NCBI GenBank assembly: GCA_937924775.1
Contig: CALDUT010000004.1
Location: forward strand, 1 to 64,000
Length of the DNA stretch: 64,000 bases
Direction: 5' to 3'
From: an uncultured Gemmata sp.
GTDB lineage: Bacteria; Planctomycetota; Planctomycetia; Gemmatales; Gemmataceae
Shown here: piece by piece, positions 45,326 through 53,149 of the stretch
Numbering within the stretch: position 1 is the stretch's first letter
Layout of the letters: each line of letters begins with the position of its first letter
Made by a program: the position numbers and the translations under genes
The notes under the pieces: model-generated
Seen by the model: only the letters and a program-made list of their open reading frames with translations
The model's database searches: none
What the model was told of the DNA's origin: nothing

Positions 45326-47311
45326 GTGTCATTGCTCAGTGGACTCAACTCGAACGGCTTGGCTTTCAGCGGGCTGGCCACCGGCATTAATACCGACTCC
45401 CTGATTGCCGGTTTGACGAAAATCAATCAACGCCGGATCGACGCACTGAAAGCCCGTGAAGCGACCTTGCAAGCACGGCAATCAGCCTTTGCGACGCTCC
45501 AAGGGCGTACGTTCGATTTGCAGTCGAAAGCGGCTGCCTTAGCTCGTTCGGTGGGCAGTGCTTTCGATGCACAGCAAGCCATCAGTTCGGATACTGCGGC
45601 ACTGACAGCGGTCGCCGGCAGCGCCGCTTTGCCCGGGGCGTATAACCTTACGGTCACAGCGCTAGCTCAGGCCCATCAGTTAGCCTCCGCAGGTTACGCC
45701 GATATCAATACGCAGATCAAACAAGGTACGCTGACGCTGCAGGTGGGCTCAGGACCAGCCACCACCATCACCATCGACGCGCAAAATAACACGCTGCAAG
45801 GGCTGGTGAGCGCCATCAATGCCAGGGGCGCGGGTGTTCGCGCCTCCATCATCAACGACGGTTCGGATGCGCCGTTTCGTGTCGTTCTGACGTCAACTCG
45901 TACTGGGGCTGCCAACGCGATCCAAGTGACCGCGAACCTGACCAGCGGTTCGGGGGCCGATTTCGACCCCGCGGCGACAACCTTGCAAGCAGCGAGCGAC
46001 GCTGAAGTGCGCTTCGGCACCGGCCCCAGCGCGTTGGTAGTAACGAGTTCGACCAATCAGTTCAACAATCTCATTCCCGGCGTGAGCGTCAACGTTTTGC
46101 GCGCAGATAATAGCAAACCCATCACGCTCACCGTGACTCCTGATACCGCGGCGGCCACGCGGGCTGTGCAGGAATTCGTCAACTCTTACAACGCTGTCAT
46201 CGACTTTATCGCGCAACAATCACACTTCGACCCCAAGACGCAAACCGGTGGCGTGTTGTTGGGCAACCGCGATGCTCGGCAACTGACCCATGAGCTGACC
46301 GCGGCCCTGGTGGTCGCCGTGCCGGGCTTGAATCCGGCGGCCAACCGTCTCTCCAGCGTGGGAATTTCCTTCGACAACCGGGGCCGATTGGTCCTCGATT
46401 CCGCGAAGCTCGATCGGGCGCTCAAGGGCGAAACCGGGGCCACCATCGCGGATTTGAAACGGCTCTTCGGCCTCACGGGGGTCGTATCGAATAATCCGGG
46501 CATCGAATTTGTGTCGGGCAGTGACAAAACCAAACCCACTGGAAATACGCCCTACGAAGTTCACATCACCGCACCAGCCACACGCGCGACCGTGACGGCA
46601 GCCAGCCCACCCCTATTGATCTGGCCTCCGAACGCGTCGTTGATGCTCCGATTGAACAACATCGCCGGTGAAGTAACCCTGCCAGCGGGCATCTACACAC
46701 CCGATGAGCTGGTGTCTACGCTTCAAAAGCGTATCAACGAAACTCCGGCGTTCGCCGGCAACACGGTCGCGGTGAGCCTGGATAGTCATGGACATCTGCT
46801 AATTACCTCCCAACGCTTTGGGTCGTCGTCGCGGGTGGAGATTCTGGGCGGCACGGCAGCGGCCGCTTTGGGCTTCACGGGCACCGAAAGTGCCACCGGC
46901 ACTGACGTGGAAGGTTACTTCGTGGTCAACGGCCAAAACGAGGCCGCGACAGGCAATGGCCAACTGCTTCGTGGCAACGCCGGCAATGCCAATACCGATG
47001 GGTTGCAAGTCCGCTCGACCCTGACCGCGCCGGGCAGTGCCGAACTGACCGTCACCCAAGGATTGGCGAGTCGGCTGAACGAGGTTCTCAATAAGTACCT
47101 CGATGCCGGCCGGGGGCGATTCCCAGCGATCCGCGAGGGCTTCCAACGTTCCATCGACGACATCGGCCGGACCATCACCCGGCAAAACGACATGCTGTCC
47201 CAGCGAACTCAAGAACTCCTGCGGCAATTCGCCGCGATGGAATCCGCCGTCAACAGCCTCCGCGGACTCCAAACACAATTGAGTTCTCTCATCCAACAGC
47301 GCCGTAACTAA
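45326..47311 (+). CDS. fliD: Flagellar filament cap protein FliD (HAP2)
   Basis: A 661-residue hook-associated protein 2, the cap that folds flagellin at the filament tip. The N-terminus (FSGLATGINTDSLIAGLTKI) and the coiled region matching residues 40-75 are typical of FliD_N. The C-terminal FliD_C region carries the helices LNEVLNKYLDAGRGRFPAIREGF and RQNDMLSQRTQELLRQF. The GTG start at 45326 follows GAAGG. The middle holds extra beta-domain sequence (about 390-560), making it longer than enteric FliD (about 465). Confidence 0.94.
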   Translation: MSLLSGLNSNGLAFSGLATGINTDSLIAGLTKINQRRIDALKAREATLQARQSAFATLQGRTFDLQSKAAALARSVGSAFDAQQAISSDTAALTAVAGSAALPGAYNLTVTALAQAHQLASAGYADINTQIKQGTLTLQVGSGPATTITIDAQNNTLQGLVSAINARGAGVRASIINDGSDAPFRVVLTSTRTGAANAIQVTANLTSGSGADFDPAATTLQAASDAEVRFGTGPSALVVTSSTNQFNNLIPGVSVNVLRADNSKPITLTVTPDTAAATRAVQEFVNSYNAVIDFIAQQSHFDPKTQTGGVLLGNRDARQLTHELTAALVVAVPGLNPAANRLSSVGISFDNRGRLVLDSAKLDRALKGETGATIADLKRLFGLTGVVSNNPGIEFVSGSDKTKPTGNTPYEVHITAPATRATVTAASPPLLIWPPNASLMLRLNNIAGEVTLPAGIYTPDELVSTLQKRINETPAFAGNTVAVSLDSHGHLLITSQRFGSSSRVEILGGTAAAALGFTGTESATGTDVEGYFVVNGQNEAATGNGQLLRGNAGNANTDGLQVRSTLTAPGSAELTVTQGLASRLNEVLNKYLDAGRGRFPAIREGFQRSIDDIGRTITRQNDMLSQRTQELLRQFAAMESAVNSLRGLQTQLSSLIQQRRN

Positions 47312-47326
47312 TTTCGGAAACCAAAC

Positions 47327-47749
47327 ATGAATCCGTATCTGAAATATCGCCAGCGCGAGGAACCCACTGGTTGGACTCGCATCGACTTATTGTTAGCGCT
47401 TTACGATAAAGCTCTGGAACGATTGGACCGAGCGGACGCGGCCTTGAAGGCGGGGCTAACAACCGTGGCTGCCGGTGAGCTGGCAAAAACGCAACTCATT
47501 CTCACAGCGCTGGTGTCGGGAGTTCGACCCGAAGTCAATCCCGATTACGCCGGCAACATTTTACGCCTCTATGAGTATGTGAGCAATCAATTGCGTTTTG
47601 TCAAATATGAAAATATTATGAATGCCCGAAACGTTCTCCGGACGCTCCGGGAAGGCTTCGACGCGATTCGCGATGAAGCCAACCGCTTGGAGCGTTCGGG
47701 GCAAATTCCCGCGGCCGAAGAAATTCAAATGGTACTCGCGACAGCGTAA
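47327..47749 (+). CDS. fliS: Flagellin export chaperone FliS
   Basis: A 140-residue helical chaperone that binds the flagellin C-terminus and holds it for export. It shows the typical RIDLLLALYDKALERLDRADAAL and LILTALVSGVRPEVNP...LRLYEYVSNQL helices. The Tyr of the usual N-terminal motif falls in MNPYLKYRQ. It starts 15 bp after fliD, so the two are co-transcribed. Its length is normal. Confidence 0.92.
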   Translation: MNPYLKYRQREEPTGWTRIDLLLALYDKALERLDRADAALKAGLTTVAAGELAKTQLILTALVSGVRPEVNPDYAGNILRLYEYVSNQLRFVKYENIMNARNVLRTLREGFDAIRDEANRLERSGQIPAAEEIQMVLATA

Positions 47750-47883
47750 GGAGGGCATCTCACCTGGGTGGCCAGTGGGTAAGTTGCGTTCCGCGTTGGC
47801 CGATTTTGCGGAAAGTAGTGAATGAATGCGGTTTTGCCGGTCGATGATTCATCGGGATATCTGTAACGACCGGTAGACCCCTT

Positions 47884-48612
47884 ATGATCCGCGGAATGTA
47901 CAGTGCTGCGTCGGCCCTGGTCGTTGCTTCCGAAGAGCAGGAAGTGACGGCTTATAACCTTGCCCAAGCGAACCAAACCGGTTACCGGGCCCGCGGCCTT
48001 GTGGTGGAATCGTTTGACCGTGTTTTGGGTCGAACAACCGAACCCACTGGTGACATTGTCGGGGCTCGCACCGTAGAAGCCTATCACGACTTCCGCCCGG
48101 GTGCCTTAGAACAAACCGGCCATCCTTACGATCTCGCTTTGGCCGAATCCGATCGCTTCTTCGTCCTCGAAGGCCCCAATGGCCCGCTGTACACCCGCAA
48201 CGGAACTTTCTTTCGCACTGCCGATGGGCAATTGGTGAGCCCAGCCGGCTTTCCGCTGCAGGGGGAAGATGGACCGCTGACGTTTCCCCCGAATATCGTT
48301 GAACTTACTATCGCCAGCGATGGTTCCGTCACCGCCGACGGCCAGCCGCTAGGTAACCTGAATATCGTGCGGTTCACGAATTTACGCGAATTAACTGCTG
48401 TCGGTCCAACACTTTACACCGCTTCGCCGCAGGCAGGACCGGTGGCTGAGCCGGGGCGAGTGCTGCAAGGTTATCGCGAAGGTTCCAACGTTCAACCGGC
48501 GGACGCGATGGTGAAACTGATCATCGCAGCCCGATCCTATGATGCCGCACAACGGGCGTTACGCACGCTGTCCGAATCGGTGCAACTGAACACCCGGCCG
48601 CAAGCCAGCTGA
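47884..48612 (+). CDS. flgF: Flagellar basal-body rod protein FlgF
   Basis: A 242-residue proximal rod protein. N-terminal MIRGMYSAASALVVASEEQEVTAYNLAQANQTGYR is a variant of the rod-family helix and NxANxxTxGYK motif. The central part has LALAESDRFFVL...YTRNGTFFRTADGQLV, and the C-terminal helix is LQGYREGSNVQPADAMVKLIIAARSYDAAQRAL. Being the shorter of the two rod paralogues in front of flgG, it is called FlgF. The 134-bp gap before it holds no clear sigma-54 site. Confidence 0.88.
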   Translation: MIRGMYSAASALVVASEEQEVTAYNLAQANQTGYRARGLVVESFDRVLGRTTEPTGDIVGARTVEAYHDFRPGALEQTGHPYDLALAESDRFFVLEGPNGPLYTRNGTFFRTADGQLVSPAGFPLQGEDGPLTFPPNIVELTIASDGSVTADGQPLGNLNIVRFTNLRELTAVGPTLYTASPQAGPVAEPGRVLQGYREGSNVQPADAMVKLIIAARSYDAAQRALRTLSESVQLNTRPQAS

Positions 48613-48704
48613 TCCGACTTCATCCGCGGCCGGAAGCCGCCGGAATCTGCGAAATCTCCTTGAACCTCCGGTCGGAAACACCCTGATCTTAAGGGAGGTG
48701 GTCA

Positions 48705-49496
48705 GTGATCAAATCTCTGTTCACCAGTGCGACGGGCATGAATGCCCAAACAACATATATCGACAACACGGCCAACAACATCGCCAATGTCAATACCAAC
48801 GGCTTCAAGAAAGGACAAGTCACCTTCCAAGACTTGCTTTATATCAATTCGATCGCTCCGGGCTCAACAGTGGCCCAAGGTCTGCAAACGCCCACCGGTT
48901 TGCAAATCGGCAGTGGTACACGCGTTTCGGGAATTACCAAAGTCTTCACGCCAGGGGCGTTGATCAACACCCAAAACCCGTTCGACATTGCCATCGAAGG
49001 TGATGGTTTTTTTCAAGTGACGCTGCCTAATGGGGAGTTGCGGTACACCCGCGACGGGGCGTTACGCCTCAATGCACAAGGGAATTTGGTGACCAGCGAT
49101 GGCTTTCTCATTTCGCCGCAAATCACCATCCCGCCGCAAGCGGTTTCGGTTTCGATCGGCCCCGATGGCACGGTTTCGATTCAAAACGCTGGGGCCCTCA
49201 ATGCGTCCACCGTTTTGGGGCAACTGACACTGGTCCGCTTTCAGAACCCCGCGGGTTTGAGTGCGGAGGGGCGCAATTTGTTTGCCGAAACCGCTTCCAG
49301 CGGGGCCCCGATTATCGCCACACCAGGGCAAAACGGTGTCGGACTGACGCAACAGGGATTTCTCGAACGCTCAAATGTGGATGTGGTGACCGAACTTATC
49401 AACCTGATTCTCGCCCAGCGAGCCTACGAATTCAACACACGCGCGGTACGCACCGCCGATAACATGCTCGCGTCCACAACCGATCTTGTTCGCTAA
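48705..49496 (+). CDS. flgG: Flagellar distal rod protein FlgG
   Basis: A 263-residue rod protein, closely matching FlgG: MIKSLFTSATGMNAQTTYIDNTANNIANVNTNGFKKGQVTFQDLLY at the N-terminus, the central GDGFFQVTLPNGELRYTRDGALRLNAQGNLVT, and the C-terminal LERSNVDVVTELINLILAQRAYEFNTRAVRTADNML. It builds the distal rod that passes through the P and L rings encoded downstream. The GTG start at 48705 has an excellent GGAGGTGG ribosome site at 48694-48701. Confidence 0.96.
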   Translation: MIKSLFTSATGMNAQTTYIDNTANNIANVNTNGFKKGQVTFQDLLYINSIAPGSTVAQGLQTPTGLQIGSGTRVSGITKVFTPGALINTQNPFDIAIEGDGFFQVTLPNGELRYTRDGALRLNAQGNLVTSDGFLISPQITIPPQAVSVSIGPDGTVSIQNAGALNASTVLGQLTLVRFQNPAGLSAEGRNLFAETASSGAPIIATPGQNGVGLTQQGFLERSNVDVVTELINLILAQRAYEFNTRAVRTADNMLASTTDLVR

Positions 49497-49556
49497 TTAC
49501 CCCCCCGCGGTGCCCATCGTCCCTCCGTCGCGGGGCGGCCCTTCGGAGATAGCAGG

Positions 49557-50459
49557 ATGCGGTTTACGCAACGGATATTGGCCCTCGTGGGCCTGACATT
49601 TCATTTGGGCAAGGGGTGGGCCGCACCACCGGTGACGATCGAACTGCAAGAGCGTGTGGGTGTGGGTTCGTCGATCGTCACACTGGGGGACATAGCCCAC
49701 CTTGGTGGTGGCGATGCGCTGACGCGGGCCAGAATCGCTCGCCTCGACCTTGCCGAATTGAAGTTGCGCGAACCCAGCGTGCAACTGGGGCGACGCGCGG
49801 TGGAATACCGTTTGCAACTCGCGGGCTTCCCGCAAGAGGCTGTGCGGATCACAGGGGCGCAACACTGTAACGTGACGCTTCTCAAACGACCGCTGACAGC
49901 CGACGAAGTCGCCGCGGCGGCCCAGGCGGCACTGTTGCCGCTGCTGCCCCCCGGGACCGATGCCAATTCCGTGCAATTGGCGTTGCCGATTGTCGTGAAA
50001 CTCCCCGAAGTTCCCACAAACGAGCGGCCGATCATCACCGCTAAGCCGCGAGGTGCGGTGCCCCCGTCGGGTCGCGTGCAGATGGATGTTTCCATTGCCA
50101 CCGCGACCGAGCCACTTCTCAGTTGTGCCGTGTATTTGCAAATTACGTCACCACAAACTCGGACTGCACCGAGTGCACCCGCTCGCCCCATGCCGCCCCT
50201 TAGCCCAGGGCCAACATCCCCACCCCCGGTAGGGACGACGCCGGGCGCACCAGCCACGGACGTCCTCATTCGCCCCCGCCAACGGGTGACCATGGAAGTC
50301 CGTACGGGGGAGTTGGTGGTCAAAGCCCTCGGCGAAGCGTTGCAAGAAGGGCGATTGGGTCAAAGCATCCTGGTGCAAAATGTCGATTCCAAGAAAACGA
50401 TCACGGCTCGTGTGACCGGGCCGCAAACGGTGGAAGTGGATATTGGAGGTTCCCCATGA
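49557..50459 (+). CDS. flgA: Flagellar P-ring assembly chaperone FlgA
   Basis: A 300-residue periplasmic chaperone for P-ring formation. The signal peptide ends near GKGWAAP. An N-terminal region has the VTLGDIAHLGG motif, and the C-terminal SAF-like domain contains VLIRPRQRVTMEVRTGELVVKALGEALQEGRLGQSILVQNVDSKKTI. A Pro-rich insert of about 40 residues (198-236) lies between the two halves and lengthens it over typical FlgA (about 220). It overlaps flgH by ATGA, so the two are translationally coupled. Confidence 0.92.
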   Translation: MRFTQRILALVGLTFHLGKGWAAPPVTIELQERVGVGSSIVTLGDIAHLGGGDALTRARIARLDLAELKLREPSVQLGRRAVEYRLQLAGFPQEAVRITGAQHCNVTLLKRPLTADEVAAAAQAALLPLLPPGTDANSVQLALPIVVKLPEVPTNERPIITAKPRGAVPPSGRVQMDVSIATATEPLLSCAVYLQITSPQTRTAPSAPARPMPPLSPGPTSPPPVGTTPGAPATDVLIRPRQRVTMEVRTGELVVKALGEALQEGRLGQSILVQNVDSKKTITARVTGPQTVEVDIGGSP

Positions 50460-51100
50460 GTCGGTGGCCGTGGCGGCGATTTGTCCTCGCGGGCGCTTTA
50501 CTCGCCCTGACAACCGTTTCAATGTCGCGAGCCGACTCGATCTGGGATCGCCGCGATCCACGCTATGCCTACCTGTTCAAAGACAACCGCGCTCGCATGA
50601 TCGGGGATACGCTCATCGTGACCATCAGCGAAGCAACTGTCGCCAATGAACAGGATCAACGGACCTACTCGCGAACGACCAGTGGCAGCGGCCAAGTGAC
50701 GCTGTTTGACCGCCTGCGCACCCCCGCGGGGGCCGACGCTGGCAGTGCCGGAGCCACGCAGTTCCAGTTCCCCAGCCAAAACACGGCTCTTCAGTTCAAC
50801 GGGAACGCCCAAAACCAGGTGAACCGCGTGTTCACCGATCAGATGGCCGTGACCGTGGTGGACATCATGCCCAACGGGAATTTGGTCGTCGAAGGCTACC
50901 GGAGCCGGATTGTGCAAGGTGAAGAGCGGGTGCTGCGGATCACCGGCATTGTCCGGCAAGCCGATATTCAGGTAGGTAACGTGATTCCGTCCGGTGCCAT
51001 CGCCAATTTCCGCATCAGTTATTTGGGTCGCGGACCGGCCACGCGAACCAACAAACAGGGGATTCTCACCCGGATCAACAGCCTTTTCCGGCTCTTCTAA
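50456..51100 (+). CDS. flgH: Flagellar L-ring protein FlgH, lacking a lipobox
   Basis: A 214-residue outer-membrane ring protein. The FlgH core is clear: SIWDRRDPRYAYLFKDNRARMIGDTLIVTISE, VTVVDIMPNGNLVVEGYRSRIVQGEERVLRITGIVR, and a C-terminal NFRISYLGRG. The signal peptide ends around SMSRADS. In most bacteria FlgH is lipidated on a cysteine; this protein has no cysteine at all, so lipidation cannot occur. It overlaps flgA by four bases and is followed by flgI after 13 bp. Confidence 0.94.
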   Translation: MSRWPWRRFVLAGALLALTTVSMSRADSIWDRRDPRYAYLFKDNRARMIGDTLIVTISEATVANEQDQRTYSRTTSGSGQVTLFDRLRTPAGADAGSAGATQFQFPSQNTALQFNGNAQNQVNRVFTDQMAVTVVDIMPNGNLVVEGYRSRIVQGEERVLRITGIVRQADIQVGNVIPSGAIANFRISYLGRGPATRTNKQGILTRINSLFRLF

Positions 51101-51113
51101 GTGAGGACGGCTC

Positions 51114-52220
51114 ATGTTCCGTATCGCGATCGTTGCCACGGTGGGCTGGCTGGTGTGTGGGACCGCGTCGGCTCAAGTGCGTATCAAGGACATCACTGAT
51201 GTGGCCGGGGCTCGCCCGAACCAACTTTTTGGCTTCGGTTTGGTCGTTGGTCTGGATGGTACCGGCAGCCGCAGTACCTTCACGCAAGATGTGGCCGTGC
51301 AGATGCTTCAACGTCTCGGTACGACCACCCAGATTTTCAGCCAATTACCTGCGGAATCGGTGATCCGCTCCACCAGTATCGCCGCGGTGATGGTGACGGC
51401 GGAACTGGGGCCGTTTGCTCGCAAAGGGAGCAAAATCGACGTGACCGTGTCGGCCATCGATGATACCCGCAGCCTGCAAGGCGGAACCCTGATCTTCACG
51501 CCACTGCGGGGGGCCGACGGAAACGTGTACGTTCTGGCGCAAGGGGCGCTGTCGGTCGGTGGTTTCTCAGTCAACGTGGGCGGGGGCGGCATTCAAAAGA
51601 ACCAACTGAACGTGGCCCGCATTCCCGGAGGAGGGATTGTGGAAAAAGAAGCCCCGGGGGAATTCGTGCAGAATGGGAAAGCCGCTCTTCTGCTGAAAGA
51701 CCCCGATTTTAACACGGCCCGGCTCATCGCCAAAGCGATCAACGAACGCTACCCCAATACCGCGGTGGCGACCGATCCTGGGGCTGTGACAATCTGCCCC
51801 CCGGCTGATCCCTGCAAAACACCGACACAATTTCTTGCAGAAATCGGCTTACTTTATGTGCGGCCCGACATTCCCGCGCGGGTGGTCATCAACGAACGCA
51901 CCGGAACAATCGTTGCCGGAGAGAATGTGTCGATTTCCAGCACCGCTATTGCCCATGGTAACTTGTATATCGGTGTGGCGATCACGCCCTTTGTTTCGCA
52001 ACCGCCGCCCTTTTCGGGCGGTACCACGGTGGTGGCGGGGATTCCCCAATTTACCGGTAGCGAACAGCAAGCCCGGCTGATCGCCGTTCCCAAATCCACG
52101 ACGGTGGCCGAAGTGGCCCGCTCACTGAATGCCTTGGGCGTCACCCCTCGCGACCTGATCAGCATCTTCCAAGCGATGAAGAAAGCCGGGGCTTTGCATG
52201 CCGAGTTGATTATTGACTGA
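51114..52220 (+). CDS. flgI: Flagellar P-ring protein FlgI
   Basis: A 368-residue periplasmic ring protein that surrounds the rod in the peptidoglycan layer. The signal peptide ends at TASAQ. Typical blocks are RIKDITDVAGARPNQLFGFGLVVGLDGTGS, GSKIDVTVSAIDDTRSLQGGTLIFTPLRGADG, VVINERTGTIVAGENVSISSTAIAHGNLYIGV and the C-terminal EVARSLNALGVTPRDLISIFQAMKKAGALHAELIID. Length and start are normal. Confidence 0.96.
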   Translation: MFRIAIVATVGWLVCGTASAQVRIKDITDVAGARPNQLFGFGLVVGLDGTGSRSTFTQDVAVQMLQRLGTTTQIFSQLPAESVIRSTSIAAVMVTAELGPFARKGSKIDVTVSAIDDTRSLQGGTLIFTPLRGADGNVYVLAQGALSVGGFSVNVGGGGIQKNQLNVARIPGGGIVEKEAPGEFVQNGKAALLLKDPDFNTARLIAKAINERYPNTAVATDPGAVTICPPADPCKTPTQFLAEIGLLYVRPDIPARVVINERTGTIVAGENVSISSTAIAHGNLYIGVAITPFVSQPPPFSGGTTVVAGIPQFTGSEQQARLIAVPKSTTVAEVARSLNALGVTPRDLISIFQAMKKAGALHAELIID

Positions 52221-52299
52221 TCGCCAAATTGCTGAATGGCGGGGGCGCAAAACAATTGGTGTTCGCAGCATTGCCAATCATTGGCCCAAGGAGAAATTT

Positions 52300-52710
52300 A
52301 TGCCGACACCTGAAGGGATTTCGCCCATCAGCGCATTTTCACCTCCGCTTCGCCTCCATTCCGGTGCTACGCTGAAAGAGGCCGGGCATGCGAAGCTGAA
52401 GGAAATGGCCACCGAGTTGGAGGCCACCTTTCTTAGCATGCTCCTGAAGGAAATGCGGGAAACACTCGACCCGGACAGCGGCGGGTTATTCCCTGGTGAT
52501 ACGGGGGATGTCTACGGTGGGCTCTTCGACCTCTACCTCGGCCGGCACTTGGCCCAGAGCGGGGGCGTCGGAATGGCCGCCGCCCTGATGCGTCAACTGC
52601 AACCGCCGCCCCCGGCAACTACGACCACGACCACGAACCGCACCCATGCTCTCGCACCTCGTTCCGTCCCTCCTCCAACATCTGCACCAGGAGGAAACGC
52701 TTCTGCGTGA
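52300..52710 (+). CDS. flgJ: Rod-binding protein FlgJ, N-terminal domain only
   Basis: A 136-residue protein matching the rod-cap domain of FlgJ: LKEMATELEATFLSMLLKEMRETLDPDSGGLFPGDTGDVYGGLFDLYLGRHLAQSGGVGMA. The muramidase domain of enteric FlgJ is absent, as in many non-enteric bacteria. The C-terminal 35 residues are low complexity (a run of Thr, then Pro/Ala). The start at 52300 follows AAGGAG; an open frame from 52213 is longer but unnatural. Its 3' end overlaps the next gene by 65 bp. Confidence 0.9.
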   Translation: MPTPEGISPISAFSPPLRLHSGATLKEAGHAKLKEMATELEATFLSMLLKEMRETLDPDSGGLFPGDTGDVYGGLFDLYLGRHLAQSGGVGMAAALMRQLQPPPPATTTTTTNRTHALAPRSVPPPTSAPGGNASA

Positions 52711-53149
52711 AGCGCTCTCTAGCGCGCATGCGTTGTACGCGGCCTTGGTCGCGGGGGAATTACGCTCAGCCCAAAATTCTTCACTCCGGCAAGAATCGTT
52801 GGCGACGGCCTTGGGTGAGGCTGCCAGTCGGCGGGCCGACGCCGCGGCTGTGGTGGCGCACGCGGTTGGTTTAACGGGGTCCGCATTCACGCTTACAGCC
52901 TTGGCCGCCCGATTGCCAGAACCGCTGGCCACTGAAGTGACCATCACCCGCGACCGGCTGGCCGTACTCACCGCGGAGCTGACCGCGGCTCAAACCCGGA
53001 ACGCAAATCTGCTCCACCACCTTCGATCATATCTCCGTGGGGTCTTGTCAGAGGCTGACACAGACGTTCCGGCCCGGTATGGCCCCTCGGGTGTTCGTGT
53101 CGATTCCCCGGCGAATCTTTCTTCTCTCCGTGAACGAGCTACCGCATGA
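52646..53149 (+). CDS. flgN: FlgN-like export chaperone for hook-associated proteins
   Basis: A 167-residue all-helical protein between flgJ and flgK, where flgN commonly sits. The helical heptad pattern (LLQHLHQEETLLREALSSAHALYAALVAGEL, LRQESLATALGEAASRRADAA, LHHLRSYLRGVLSE) fits FlgN, which protects FlgK and FlgL before export. Sequence identity in this family is always low, so position carries much of the call. It overlaps flgJ by 65 bp in another frame and flgK by ATGA. Confidence 0.78.
   Translation: MLSHLVPSLLQHLHQEETLLREALSSAHALYAALVAGELRSAQNSSLRQESLATALGEAASRRADAAAVVAHAVGLTGSAFTLTALAARLPEPLATEVTITRDRLAVLTAELTAAQTRNANLLHHLRSYLRGVLSEADTDVPARYGPSGVRVDSPANLSSLRERATA

Noticed and set aside
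47750-47883. Sigma-54-like TTGGCCGATTTTGC before flgF
   Set aside because: The spacing between GG and GC is 8 instead of 10, which does not fit sigma-54 binding.
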